Shown one piece after another: positions 35,574 to 44,604 of a stretch of 64,000 bases of DNA; the stretch's first letter is position 1; the number at the start of each line of letters is the position of its first letter. The notes under the pieces were generated by a model that ran no database searches, was not told the origin of the DNA, and saw only the letters and a list, made by a program, of their open reading frames with translations. Source of the stretch: Bradyrhizobium erythrophlei (GTDB lineage Bacteria > Pseudomonadota > Alphaproteobacteria > Rhizobiales > Xanthobacteraceae); the NCBI RefSeq assembly GCF_900129425.1, contig NZ_LT670817.1:8956001-9020000 (forward strand), in the 5' to 3' direction. The translations under genes and the position numbers were made by a program.

Positions 35574-36599
35574 TTAGGCAGCGACCCGATCCGGCGGCGC
35601 CATGAACTCCGGACCAACCGGATCCCTGATCGTCTCCTGCAGAATCCGGTCGATATCGGCCATCGCAGCGCTGTCGATGTGCCAGCCGGTGACGCCGGCG
35701 ATCGGCGCGAGCTGGTCGGCGCGCCGCGCGCCCCACAGTGCGATATTCCTTTCGCCGCGATCGAGTACCCATCGCACGGCGAGATGGATCACCCGCCTGC
35801 CGTAATGTTCCTGCGCGAACCGGTCCAGTCTCTCGACCGCGGCAAGGTATTGTTCGAAACGCGGCGCGACAAATTTCGGATCGTTTTTGCGTAGGTCGTC
35901 GCCGGTGAAGCGGCTCGATTTGGACATGCTGCCGGACAACAGCCCCCGGCATAGCGAGCCATAGGCCAGCAACGCGATGTCGCGCTCGCGACAATAGGGA
36001 AGCACGTCGTCTTCGATGGCGCGTTCAAACAGGTTGTAGGGCGGCTGAGCGGCGTGCAGCGGCGCGACCTTGCGGAATTCGTCCATCTGGGCCGGGCTGA
36101 AATTGCTGACGCCGATGGCGCGGATTTTTCCGGCGCGGTACAGCTCGCCCATGGCGCCAGCGACTTCCACGATCGGCGTGTTCGGGTCCGGCCAGTGGAC
36201 TTGGTAGAGATCGATGACGTCGGTCTGCAGACGACGCAGGGAATCCTCGGCTTCCTTGATGATCCGCGCCTTGCTGGCGTTGCGAAACGGTTTGCCGTCT
36301 TTCCAGTCGAGCCCAACCTTGGTGGCGATGTAAGCACGCTTGCGCCGCCCATCAGCGGCCAGTGCCTTGCCAACGATCTCCTCCGAACGGCCGAAGCCGT
36401 AGACAGGCGCGGTATCGATGAGATTGATGCCGCGGTCCAGCGCCGCCTGGATGGCGTTGATGGCGTCGCTCTCGTTGCTGCCGCCCCACATCCAGCCGCC
36501 GATCGCCCATGTTCCGAGCGCGACGCGTGAAGCCCGAATGGAGGTGCCGGGAATATCGACGAACTCCATGTCGGCTTGATGGGACTGGTTGCGGTTCAT
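35574..36599 (-). CDS. Aldo/keto reductase
   Basis: 341-residue NADPH-dependent reductase. Catalytic residues are visible: Asp and Tyr in NLIDTAPVYGFGRSEEIVG, Lys in AYIATKVGLD, His in IDLYQVHWPDP. The cofactor-binding end includes ERNIALWGARRADQL. It is distinct from the aldo/keto reductase at 13.5 kb. Dyad copy 8 lies about 100 bases upstream, and the gene heads the minus-strand series leading into proteins B, A and the RND pump, so it may detoxify a carbonyl formed under the same stress. Confidence 0.9.
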   Translation of the reverse strand: MNRNQSHQADMEFVDIPGTSIRASRVALGTWAIGGWMWGGSNESDAINAIQAALDRGINLIDTAPVYGFGRSEEIVGKALAADGRRKRAYIATKVGLDWKDGKPFRNASKARIIKEAEDSLRRLQTDVIDLYQVHWPDPNTPIVEVAGAMGELYRAGKIRAIGVSNFSPAQMDEFRKVAPLHAAQPPYNLFERAIEDDVLPYCRERDIALLAYGSLCRGLLSGSMSKSSRFTGDDLRKNDPKFVAPRFEQYLAAVERLDRFAQEHYGRRVIHLAVRWVLDRGERNIALWGARRADQLAPIAGVTGWHIDSAAMADIDRILQETIRDPVGPEFMAPPDRVAA

Positions 36600-36697
36600 T
36601 GCTCAACAACTCCTGCTCTCGGCAGCGGCGCAGCGATGGAGCGCGTCACTTGAATTCGACGGCCTGCTAAACACATGATCTCGCCGGCGCAGGAGTT

Positions 36698-36717
36698 CTA
36701 CTAAATAACGGTTTATT
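36698..36717 (-). promoter_or_regulatory. Dyad motif copy 8 (AATAAACCGTTATTTAGTAG)
   Basis: Lies 99 bases before the aldo/keto reductase start on the minus strand. The core TAAA-N6-TTTA is perfect and reads the same on both strands. Confidence 0.5.
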
Positions 36718-36729
36718 GTGCCGGCGATC

Positions 36730-36749
36730 TCTAAACTCGTTTTTAATTG
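36730..36749 (+). promoter_or_regulatory. Dyad motif copy 5 (TCTAAACTCGTTTTTAATTG)
   Basis: Plus-strand copy 89 bases before sorA, only 12 bases from copy 8. The pair would let one regulator control both divergent units. Confidence 0.5.
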
Positions 36750-36837
36750 ATTTAACCGAGGCGATCGGCGGGGATCGTGGGGTTCGCCGCCGATCAACGT
36801 CCGCCGATGACGCACACGAAATTTCCGGAGGAGTAAA

Positions 36838-38073
36838 ATGGCCGAGAATAGTGCTCTCCTTCACACCATGACACGACGGCGGCTGCTGGGCGCGGCAGGC
36901 ACGGCAGCCTTGACGCTGACAAAGCCCGCCTGGGCACAAACGATGATCGACCTTCCGCTACCCGGCGGTCCCGGCGCTCGGCAGATCACGACCGCGTTTC
37001 CGCAGAAAGGGCCGATGATCCTGCAGCGGACCCGTCCACCGCTGCTGGAGACGCCGTTTGAAGTCTTCGACAAGGGCGTGTTCACGCCCAACGATCAATT
37101 CTATGTACGCTGGCACTGGGCGGTGATCCCGACCGACATCGATGTCGCGAAATTCAGCCTGACCGTGCGCGGCCACGTCAATCAGACGCTGACGCTGTCG
37201 CTGAACGATATCCTCAAGGGATTGCCGAGCGTGGAAATCCCCGCGGTGAATCAGTGTTCCGGCAACTCGCGCGGCTTCTTCGAACCCCGCGTGCCCGGCG
37301 GCGAATGGGCCAACGGCGCCATGGGCAACGCGCGCTGGACCGGATTCCGTCTGAGGGATCTGCTGGACAAAGCCGGCGTCAAGCCGGGCGCCGTGCAGGT
37401 GCGGTTCAAAGGCCTGGATGAGCCGGTTGTCGCGGATGCGCCGCAATTCATGAAGTCTCTGGACATCGACCACGCGCGCGACGGCGAAGTGATGGTCGCC
37501 TATGCGATGAACGGCGAGCAACTGCCATTGGTGAACGGATTTCCGCTGCGGCTGGTGGTGCCCGGATGGTATGCGACCTATTGGGTCAAGATGCTGGCCG
37601 ATATCGAGGTGCTCGATCAACCCGACACCAATTACTGGACCAAAGTCGCTTACACCATTCCCGATACGCCGCACGCCAGCATCGAGCCCGGCCAAACGGA
37701 CGTGAAGATGATTCCGATCAACCGGATGGTGCCGCGATCCTTTGTCACCAACATTCCCTCGGGCCAGAAAGTAAAGGCGGCTGCGCAGACCACGTTGCGC
37801 GGCATTGCGTTCGGCGGCGATTGCGGCGTGGCAAGCGTCGATTACTCGATCGATCGCGGCAAAAGCTGGCGCCAGACACAGTTGGGTGAAGAGCAGGGCA
37901 AATACGGATTTCGGCAGTTCGAGACCCGGTTCACGCTGCCTTCGCCCGGGGCGTACACCTTGTTGACCCGCTGCACCAACAGCAACGGGGTTGCGCAACC
38001 CGAAACGCCGAACTGGAACCCCGCCGGCTTCATGCGCAATGTCGTGGAACCGGTCGATGTCATCGCGGCTTGA
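36838..38073 (+). CDS. sorA: Sulfite dehydrogenase molybdenum subunit, SorA-like
   Basis: 411-residue sulfite oxidase-family protein. A twin-arginine leader TRRRLLGAAGTAALTLTKPAWA sends it to the periplasm. The molybdenum-ligating cysteine is Cys140 in VNQCSGNSRGFFEPR, and the C-terminal half has the dimerisation domain with VDYSIDRGKSWRQTQL. GGAGGAG precedes the ATG. The next gene encodes a small cytochrome c, the SorB partner, so electrons from sulfite would enter the respiratory chain. Some family members act on other S- or N-oxides. Confidence 0.87.
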   Translation: MAENSALLHTMTRRRLLGAAGTAALTLTKPAWAQTMIDLPLPGGPGARQITTAFPQKGPMILQRTRPPLLETPFEVFDKGVFTPNDQFYVRWHWAVIPTDIDVAKFSLTVRGHVNQTLTLSLNDILKGLPSVEIPAVNQCSGNSRGFFEPRVPGGEWANGAMGNARWTGFRLRDLLDKAGVKPGAVQVRFKGLDEPVVADAPQFMKSLDIDHARDGEVMVAYAMNGEQLPLVNGFPLRLVVPGWYATYWVKMLADIEVLDQPDTNYWTKVAYTIPDTPHASIEPGQTDVKMIPINRMVPRSFVTNIPSGQKVKAAAQTTLRGIAFGGDCGVASVDYSIDRGKSWRQTQLGEEQGKYGFRQFETRFTLPSPGAYTLLTRCTNSNGVAQPETPNWNPAGFMRNVVEPVDVIAA

Positions 38074-38086
38074 TGGAGGGATGACA

Positions 38087-38416
38087 ATGTTTCGCGCTTT
38101 GCTGCCGGCCGTCGCTCTGTTGAGCGCGGCCTCGATGCCGTTGGTCGCTGACGCCTCGCCCATCTCCGAACTGAAGTCGGTGAAGGTCGATCTGCCCGAC
38201 AGCGACAGGATGTTTCCCGGTCCGGGCTCGGACGCAATCAACAACAACTGCCTCGCCTGTCACTCGGCCGGGATGGTGTTGAACCAACCCGAGTTGTCGA
38301 AGCAGGCCTGGGCGGCCGAGGTCGACAAGATGATCAATACCTATAAGGCTCCGGTCGCCCCCGAGGACGTCGCGCCGATCGTTGACTATCTTGCCAGCCG
38401 CAAGGGCGTGAAATAG
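38087..38416 (+). CDS. sorB: Sulfite dehydrogenase cytochrome c subunit, SorB-like
   Basis: 109-residue secreted cytochrome. The signal peptide is MFRALLPAVALLSAASMPLVADA and the haem motif is Cys55-Leu-Ala-Cys-His59 in NNNCLACHSAGM; the axial methionine is probably in KMINTYKAPV. ATG 38087 is chosen because GGAGGG sits six bases upstream, while the ATG at 38081 touches it. It starts 13 bases after sorA and should form the heterodimeric complex with it. Confidence 0.87.
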   Translation: MFRALLPAVALLSAASMPLVADASPISELKSVKVDLPDSDRMFPGPGSDAINNNCLACHSAGMVLNQPELSKQAWAAEVDKMINTYKAPVAPEDVAPIVDYLASRKGVK

Positions 38417-38568
38417 CGGCCCGGCCGCCGAAATCGCGCGCCGGTCGGTACGGCGTCCTCACCTGATGTTGCGTCCGGGCATCCGGACAATCACCGATCT
38501 TTGATCGGATCACGGATTTTACCGAGCGCAAGATTTGATGCTTCCCGTTTTGAATCCGGCTTTGCGAT

Positions 38569-38588
38569 CCTAAATTGGTATTTAATTG
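38569..38588 (+). promoter_or_regulatory. Dyad motif copy 4 (CCTAAATTGGTATTTAATTG)
   Basis: Lies 155 bases before the first DUF305 gene, in a 326-base gap (38417-38742) with no other feature I can support. It is the only candidate control site seen for the DUF305-propeller-RND operon. Confidence 0.5.
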
Positions 38589-38742
38589 AGAAGCTTGCGT
38601 ATCGCGCCCATGTTCTGACGGCTCCCGACGTATCGTCTGTGGCGGGAGCTTGTTAGGGCGAAACTCCAAGAAAGATCAGGGAAACGCCGGGCGGGGACGT
38701 GGAAAGTCCACGCGCGCAATGGTTCTTCTGTTCGGAGGTAAG

Positions 38743-39276
38743 ATGACGTTGTTCTCGCGCTCCTTCATCCGCAAACGTGCGATCTACCTTGCGACCACGG
38801 CTTCGGTGGCAGCGACGTCGCTTGTCATGGTTCATGGACCAGGCTTGGCGCATCGAGTCCGCGCAACCATGCCGATCCAATATGTCGCCGATCAAACGGA
38901 CAATTCCGCCGAACCCTCGTTCATGTCGGAAAATGAATCCGCGATGAGCAAGATGATGACCGACATGACCGGCATGATGGTCAAGCCGACCGGCGATATC
39001 GACCGGGATTTCGTCGCGATGATGGTGCCGCACCATCAGGGCGCGGTCGACCTGGCGCAGGCTGAACTCAAATACGGCCATAACGAACGGCTCCGCCGTT
39101 TGGCGCAGCAAATCATCGCGAACCGGCAGAGCGAGATAGCCGTGATGCGGCTGGCCGTCGATGACGAACAACCGCTCCCGGCAGGTTCGGCGTCACAGTC
39201 CGCACCGCCTTCAGATTCACCGGCGGCGTCGCATGCAACGATGGGGATTGCTCATGATGCCAAGCCTCACAACTGA
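38743..39276 (+). CDS. DUF305 (CopM-like) periplasmic protein 1
   Basis: 177 residues with an N-terminal hydrophobic leader (RAIYLATTASVAATSLVMV). The DUF305 core is DIDRDFVAMMVPHHQGAVDLAQAELKYG, preceded by a methionine-rich helix MSKMMTDMTGMMVKPTG. Such Met/His-rich four-helix proteins bind copper or silver in some bacteria (CopM). GGAGGT precedes ATG 38743. It heads a unit containing a second DUF305 gene, a beta-propeller and an RND pump, consistent with metal or oxidative envelope stress (inference). Confidence 0.85.
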   Translation: MTLFSRSFIRKRAIYLATTASVAATSLVMVHGPGLAHRVRATMPIQYVADQTDNSAEPSFMSENESAMSKMMTDMTGMMVKPTGDIDRDFVAMMVPHHQGAVDLAQAELKYGHNERLRRLAQQIIANRQSEIAVMRLAVDDEQPLPAGSASQSAPPSDSPAASHATMGIAHDAKPHN

Positions 39277-39375
39277 AGGGGCCGCTCGCAATCAGCCGCG
39301 CTCTTCTTGCGGTGACTTCCTGCCGGACGATGTCCCGAATTCCGGTGCAGGACCGACGGCCGCGGAGGATTCCAC

Positions 39376-39891
39376 ATGAGGTCGTTGTTGCCGGCGTCGA
39401 TTTCCTTTCGCGCTTTGTTGGGTAGCGTCGCGGCGGTCGGCGCTGCTGCATTTTTGGTGGGGCGGGAAAGTCGGCCACCTTTCGTGATCTCGCCGTTTAC
39501 GATCTGCTCGACGGCGACCGAAGCAGCCTTTCCCGAGGAGACGCCATTCCTTTCGGAAAACGACACGGCGGTGAACAAGATGATGTCCGGGATGGTGATC
39601 AAGCCGACCGGCGACGTCGACCGCGATTTCGTTTCGATGATGACGCCGCACCATCAGGGCGCGATCAACATGGCGCAAGCGGTGCTGCGCAACGGCCACA
39701 ACGAGCAGATCAGGCGGCTGGCGCAAGAGATCATCGTCACGCAACAGCAGGAGATCGCGGCGATGCGGCTGGCGATCGGCGACCCGTTGCCGCCATCGGT
39801 GCCGTCCCCGACGCAAGTATCGGGTTCCTCCCCACGTTCTTCCACAGTGCCTTTCTTGGCGTCATTTCGAAAAGCCGGAGAGCCTCAATGA
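39376..39891 (+). CDS. DUF305 (CopM-like) periplasmic protein 2
   Basis: 171-residue paralogue of the previous gene: MVIKPTGDVDRDFVSMMTPHHQGAINMAQAVLRNGHNEQIRRLAQEII. It has a hydrophobic leader (ALLGSVAAVGAAAFLVG) and one cysteine just after it (FTICSTA). The methionine cluster before the core is smaller (VNKMMSGM). GAGGAT precedes the ATG. The stop overlaps the next start (ATGA). The pair looks like a tandem duplication with divergence. Confidence 0.85.
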   Translation: MRSLLPASISFRALLGSVAAVGAAAFLVGRESRPPFVISPFTICSTATEAAFPEETPFLSENDTAVNKMMSGMVIKPTGDVDRDFVSMMTPHHQGAINMAQAVLRNGHNEQIRRLAQEIIVTQQQEIAAMRLAIGDPLPPSVPSPTQVSGSSPRSSTVPFLASFRKAGEPQ

Positions 39892-41360
39892 AGCGCAGCT
39901 CTTTGAATTTAGGTATTCTCGCGGGTGTCTGCCTCATCGGGCCAACGGCAGCCTGGGCCGGCCAGGCGCCTGGAGCGGCATTCGATCCGGACATTCCGGT
40001 CAGCCATCGCGACCGCGTCTATTCCGCGGACCAGTTTTCCAACACGGTCTCGGTCACCGATCCCGTCGACAACAAGCTTGTCGGCGTCATCCGCCTCGGC
40101 GATCCGCAGCCGGGCAATTTCAGCCCGCTCTATAAAGGACAGGTTCTTGTGCACGGCATGGGGTTCTCGCCGGACCACAAGACCATTGCGGTGGTTTCGA
40201 TCGGCAGCAACTCGGTGACCTTCATCGATACCGCGACCAACGCGGTCAAGCACACCACCTATGTCGGCCGCTCGCCGCACGAAGCGTTCTTTACGCCCGA
40301 TGGCAACGAGGTCTGGGTCACCGTCCGCGGCGAGGACTATGTCGCCGTGCTCGACGGCCAGAATTTCGCGGAGAAGTCCCGTATCAAGGTGCCGGCCGGA
40401 CCGGGCATGCAGATTTTCTCGCCCGACGGCAAATACGGCTATGTCTGCTCCTCTTTCAATCCGGAGGCGGTCGTCATTACCGTTGCCGATCATCAGATCG
40501 TCGGCCACGTCAGGCAGGACAGCCCGTTCTGTCCGAACATCGCCGCCACGCCCGACGGCAAGCAGGTCTGGATGACGCTCAAGGACACCGGCCGGACCAT
40601 GGTGTTCGACGCGCAGCAGCCGTTTTCAGTGCTGAAGTCGATCGATACCGGTCCGATCACCAACCACGTCAATTTCGCCCGCAATGCCGGCGGCACCTTC
40701 GCCTATGTAACGGTCGGCGGACTTAACGAGGTCAAGGTGTTTCGCACCGACGACTTCTCGCAGGTGGCGACGATCCCGGTCGGCAAGCTGCCCCATGCGG
40801 TCTGGCCATCCGGCGACGGCAGCCGGGTTTACGTCGGACTGGAAAATGCCGACGGAATCGCGGCGATCGATACCGCCACCAACAAGCTGATCGCGACCAG
40901 CCAGATCGGCCAGGCGCCGCAAGCCATCACCTATGTTCCCAATGCCGTTCCGGAAGGCGATGGCACCCAGGGGCTGCAGCCGCTCGAATTGGCGGGCCGC
41001 GCCACGCATCTCGTGCTTTCCCCTGTTACCGGCGGAAAGGCGGAGGGAAACGCGGACAATGCTCCGACCAGCGTGTCGCTGTTCGATCAGGGATTGACCC
41101 AGATATTCCAGGCATCCGCCACGGGCTTGCAGCCGAAGATGCCTTACGTGCTGGCGCTTTCGAGCGAACCCAACGGGAAAGGCAGGCTGGAAGTGATCGC
41201 TTCCTTCATGACCAATCCGGCGGGTTCGGCAATCGTAAATACCGTGGGACCGATCCGGCAGATCGTGCAGGGAGAAGGGCAGATGCCGCGGCGTTATCTG
41301 GCGATCGCGGAAGGTAGTCCAGACAAGCCCGGTCCCGTCGTGCAGGTTCAGTTGAAATAG
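39888..41360 (+). CDS. Secreted YVTN-type beta-propeller protein
   Basis: 490 residues with signal peptide ending AAWAGQA. The body is a series of propeller blades, each around 42 residues, with SVTDPVDNKLVGVIRLG, TFIDTATNAVKHTTYVG and AIDTATNKLIATSQIG and repeated FSPDGK/TPDGK turns. This is the nitrite reductase d1-haem/YVTN fold used as a scaffold; I see no haem motif. It is translationally coupled to DUF305 protein 2. Proposed role: periplasmic binding or sensing partner in the same stress operon (inference). Confidence 0.8.
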   Translation: MKRSSLNLGILAGVCLIGPTAAWAGQAPGAAFDPDIPVSHRDRVYSADQFSNTVSVTDPVDNKLVGVIRLGDPQPGNFSPLYKGQVLVHGMGFSPDHKTIAVVSIGSNSVTFIDTATNAVKHTTYVGRSPHEAFFTPDGNEVWVTVRGEDYVAVLDGQNFAEKSRIKVPAGPGMQIFSPDGKYGYVCSSFNPEAVVITVADHQIVGHVRQDSPFCPNIAATPDGKQVWMTLKDTGRTMVFDAQQPFSVLKSIDTGPITNHVNFARNAGGTFAYVTVGGLNEVKVFRTDDFSQVATIPVGKLPHAVWPSGDGSRVYVGLENADGIAAIDTATNKLIATSQIGQAPQAITYVPNAVPEGDGTQGLQPLELAGRATHLVLSPVTGGKAEGNADNAPTSVSLFDQGLTQIFQASATGLQPKMPYVLALSSEPNGKGRLEVIASFMTNPAGSAIVNTVGPIRQIVQGEGQMPRRYLAIAEGSPDKPGPVVQVQLK

Positions 41361-41421
41361 CGAACGCCGGCCATGGCGCAAATCGCCGGGCCGGTGCGAG
41401 TGTGGAGGATAGATACAGATT

Positions 41422-44400
41422 ATGGGCATTGTCCGTTTTGCGTTGCGATTTCCGCACACGTTCTACGTGGTCGCCGCCCTGATCCTGTTTCTGGGCATCG
41501 CCGCCATCCGGTCGATGCCGACGGATATCTTTCCGGAAATCCGCATTCCGGTGGTGACGGTCATCTGGCAATACACCGGCCTCACCACGCCGGAAATGGA
41601 ACAGCGCGTCAGCACCTACAGCCAATATTCCATCAGCGCCAACGTCAGCGGCATCAAGAACATGGAAGCCCAGACCTTGGACGGTCTGTCGGTCCAGAAG
41701 CTCTACTTCCAGCCCGACGTCAATCTCGACCTCGCGATTGCGCAAGTCGTGTCCGCGACCAATTCGATTCGCGCGCTGATGCCACCCGGGATCGAGCCGC
41801 CGATCATCGTGCAGTACAATGCGTCGAGCGTTCCCGTGCTGCAGCTCAGCCTCAGTTCGGACAGCCTGAACGAGCAGGAGCTCTACGATTTCGGCATTTA
41901 CCACATTCGCCAGGAACTGGCGCCGGTTCCCGGCGTCACGCTGCCGACGCCGGCCGGTGGCAAGTATCGGCAGATCATGGTCGATATTGACCCCGACAAG
42001 CTGCTGTCCCGGGGACTGACGCCGCTCGACATCGTGAATGCGGTCAATACCCAGAACCTGACGCTGCCGTCGGGAACCGCGAAGATCGGAAACACACAAT
42101 ACACGGTGCGAACCAACGCCACTCCGGCGACGATCGATGATCTCAACAAGATACCCGTCAAGTTCGTCAACGGCGCCACGGTCCTTTTGAAGGACGTGGC
42201 GCAGGTACGCGACGGAGCGATGGTGCAGCAGAACATCGTGCGCGAGAACGGCCACCGCTCGGTCTTGCTCAGCGTGATCAAGAACGGCAACGCCTCCACG
42301 CTGGCGGTCGTCAACGGCGTGAAGCAGGCCCTGGAGGCGTTCCGCCCCGCCGCGCCGGCAGGCATGCAGATCAACGAGTTGTTCGACCAGTCGGTTTTCG
42401 TGACCAGCTCGGTCAACGGCGTGCTGCGCGAAGGCGCCATCGCGGCTGCCCTCACCGCGCTGATGATCCTGATCTTTCTCGGTTCCTGGCGCTCGACGCT
42501 GGTGGTCATGATTTCAATCCCGCTGGCGATCCTGTCGTCGCTCGTCGCTCTGTACTTTCTCGGCGAGACGCTGAACACCATGACGCTCGGAGGCCTTGCG
42601 CTGGCGGTCGGCATATTGGTCGACGATTCGACCGTCACCATCGAGAACACCCACCGTCTGTGGACCGAAGAGCACATGCCGCTTCCCGAGGCGACGCTGC
42701 ACGGCGCCGCCGAGATCGCAGTGCCGACGCTGGTTTCGACTCTCGCCATCAGTTGCGTGTTCACGTCGGTGGTATTCCTCGATGGGCCGGCCAAGTACCT
42801 GTTCACGCCACTTGGACTTGCCGTCGTATTTGCGATGCTGGCTTCCTACGGATTGTCGCGGACCCTGACGCCGATTACGATCGGCCTGCTGCTCAAGAGT
42901 GAGCGTCACGGCACTGATGACGGGACCCCGGCAGGCTTCTTCTCGCGGATCTCCGCCGGTTTCGACCGCGGCTTCGAGCGTCTGCGGGATGGATATAAGA
43001 AAGTCCTCACCACGCTGCTTCGGCGACGGGCCATCGTGCCTGTCGTCGCCGTGTTGATACTTAGTCTCGGCGCAGTGATGTTGATGCTCGTCGGTCGGGA
43101 TTTTTTCCCGCTCATCGACGGCGGCCAAATCCAGCTTCACGTTCGCGCTCCCGCCGGGACCCGCATCGAAAGCACCGAGGCGATATTCCAGAAGGTCGAG
43201 GACAAGATCCGCGAAGTCATTCCGGACAAGGATCGCGCGCTCATTATCGACAATATCGGGCTGCCGGCGCGAGCCTACAATCTGGCATTCGCTGACGGTT
43301 CCACGATCGGAATCAACGACGGTGTCATCCAGGTCCAGCTGAAGGAGGGCCACAAGCCGACCGCCGGTTATGTCAAGACATTGCGTCAGGTGCTGCCCGC
43401 CGCGTTTCCCGAAGACACGTTCTACTTCCAGGCGGCCGACATGGTAACGCAGATCCTGAACTTCGGACTGCCGTCGCAGATCGACGTCCGGACAGTGGGC
43501 TCCGATCCGAATAACCTGCCATTGGCAAAGAAACTCCGTCAGCGCCTTGCCGCGATTCCCGGCATTGTCGACGCGCACCTGCAGCAGGAAGTCGATGGTC
43601 CGGCTTTCTACGCCGACATCGACCGGACCCGCGCCGCACAGCTTGGCCTCAATGCCAGTACGGTGGCCACCAACATCAATGTCAGCCTGAGTTCGTCGGT
43701 GCAGGTGTCGCCCAATTTCTGGACCGATCTTAGTTCGGGCATTCCGTATTATCTTGCCGTGCAAACCCCGGAATACAGAGTCAACTCGCTGAATGCGCTC
43801 AAGAACACGCCGGTTTCGACCTCGCTGGCGGTCAGCGGCCAAGTCGTCCCGGGCATGCTAAGCAATGTCGCGACGTTCAAGCGGGACAAGGTTCCAACCA
43901 ATTCCAACCAGACCAATATTCAGGAGGTTTATGACGTCTATGCCAGCGTGCAGGGCCGCGATCTCGGTGGTGTCGCAGCCGACATCAAGAAGGTGACGAC
44001 GGAGCTGCAGAAGGAACTGAAGGCCGGCAATTCAATTCAGGTGGTCGGCCAGATCCAGAGCATGAATGACTCCTTCCGGAACCTGGGCATCGGGCTCTTG
44101 TTCGCCGCCGTCTTCGTCTATCTGCTGATGGTGGTGAACTACCAGACCTTTGGCGACCCGTTCGTCGTGATCCTGGCGCTGCCGGTGACGCTCTGCGGGA
44201 TCGTCACGATGCTGTTCATCACCGGCACCACGCTGAACGTGCCGTCGCTGATGGGGGCGATCATGGCGGTTGGCGTCGCTTCCGCGAACTCGATTCTGCT
44301 GGTGACCTTCGCGCGCGAGCAGCAATTGAAAGGACATTCCGCCTTCGAGGCCGCGATCAGCGCCGGTCACACCAGGATCCGTCCCGTGCTGATGACGGCG

Positions 44401-44604
44401 GCGGCGATGATCGTCGGCATGATCCCGATGGCGATCGGCGGCGCCGGCGAGGAGCAGAACGCCGCGCTTGCCCGCGCTGTCATCGGCGGCCTGCTTTTCG
44501 CGACGCCGACAACATTGCTGATCGTGCCTTACCTGTTCGCCATGCTGCGCAAAGGCAACGACGGAAAGCCTCACCATGGCGTATTCGAGGAAGTTCCACA
44601 ATGA
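41422..44604 (+). CDS. RND efflux pump inner-membrane transporter, second system
   Basis: 1060-residue pump. It starts MGIVRFALRFPHTFYVVAALILFLG, has IRSMPTDIFPEIRIPVVTVIWQYTGL and the proton-relay motif VGILVDDSTVTIENTHRLW. The second half repeats the plan (VMAVGVASANSILLVTFARE, without the VDD). It belongs to the large HAE1/heavy-metal branch, but the substrate class is not clear from motifs. The adaptor gene follows with an ATGA overlap and no outer-membrane channel gene is present. Confidence 0.92.
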   Translation: MGIVRFALRFPHTFYVVAALILFLGIAAIRSMPTDIFPEIRIPVVTVIWQYTGLTTPEMEQRVSTYSQYSISANVSGIKNMEAQTLDGLSVQKLYFQPDVNLDLAIAQVVSATNSIRALMPPGIEPPIIVQYNASSVPVLQLSLSSDSLNEQELYDFGIYHIRQELAPVPGVTLPTPAGGKYRQIMVDIDPDKLLSRGLTPLDIVNAVNTQNLTLPSGTAKIGNTQYTVRTNATPATIDDLNKIPVKFVNGATVLLKDVAQVRDGAMVQQNIVRENGHRSVLLSVIKNGNASTLAVVNGVKQALEAFRPAAPAGMQINELFDQSVFVTSSVNGVLREGAIAAALTALMILIFLGSWRSTLVVMISIPLAILSSLVALYFLGETLNTMTLGGLALAVGILVDDSTVTIENTHRLWTEEHMPLPEATLHGAAEIAVPTLVSTLAISCVFTSVVFLDGPAKYLFTPLGLAVVFAMLASYGLSRTLTPITIGLLLKSERHGTDDGTPAGFFSRISAGFDRGFERLRDGYKKVLTTLLRRRAIVPVVAVLILSLGAVMLMLVGRDFFPLIDGGQIQLHVRAPAGTRIESTEAIFQKVEDKIREVIPDKDRALIIDNIGLPARAYNLAFADGSTIGINDGVIQVQLKEGHKPTAGYVKTLRQVLPAAFPEDTFYFQAADMVTQILNFGLPSQIDVRTVGSDPNNLPLAKKLRQRLAAIPGIVDAHLQQEVDGPAFYADIDRTRAAQLGLNASTVATNINVSLSSSVQVSPNFWTDLSSGIPYYLAVQTPEYRVNSLNALKNTPVSTSLAVSGQVVPGMLSNVATFKRDKVPTNSNQTNIQEVYDVYASVQGRDLGGVAADIKKVTTELQKELKAGNSIQVVGQIQSMNDSFRNLGIGLLFAAVFVYLLMVVNYQTFGDPFVVILALPVTLCGIVTMLFITGTTLNVPSLMGAIMAVGVASANSILLVTFAREQQLKGHSAFEAAISAGHTRIRPVLMTAAAMIVGMIPMAIGGAGEEQNAALARAVIGGLLFATPTTLLIVPYLFAMLRKGNDGKPHHGVFEEVPQ

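Noticed and set aside
42514..43842. 442-residue minus-strand frame opposite the second RND pump
   Set aside because: Low-information Arg/Asp/His-rich sequence without signal peptide or domain.
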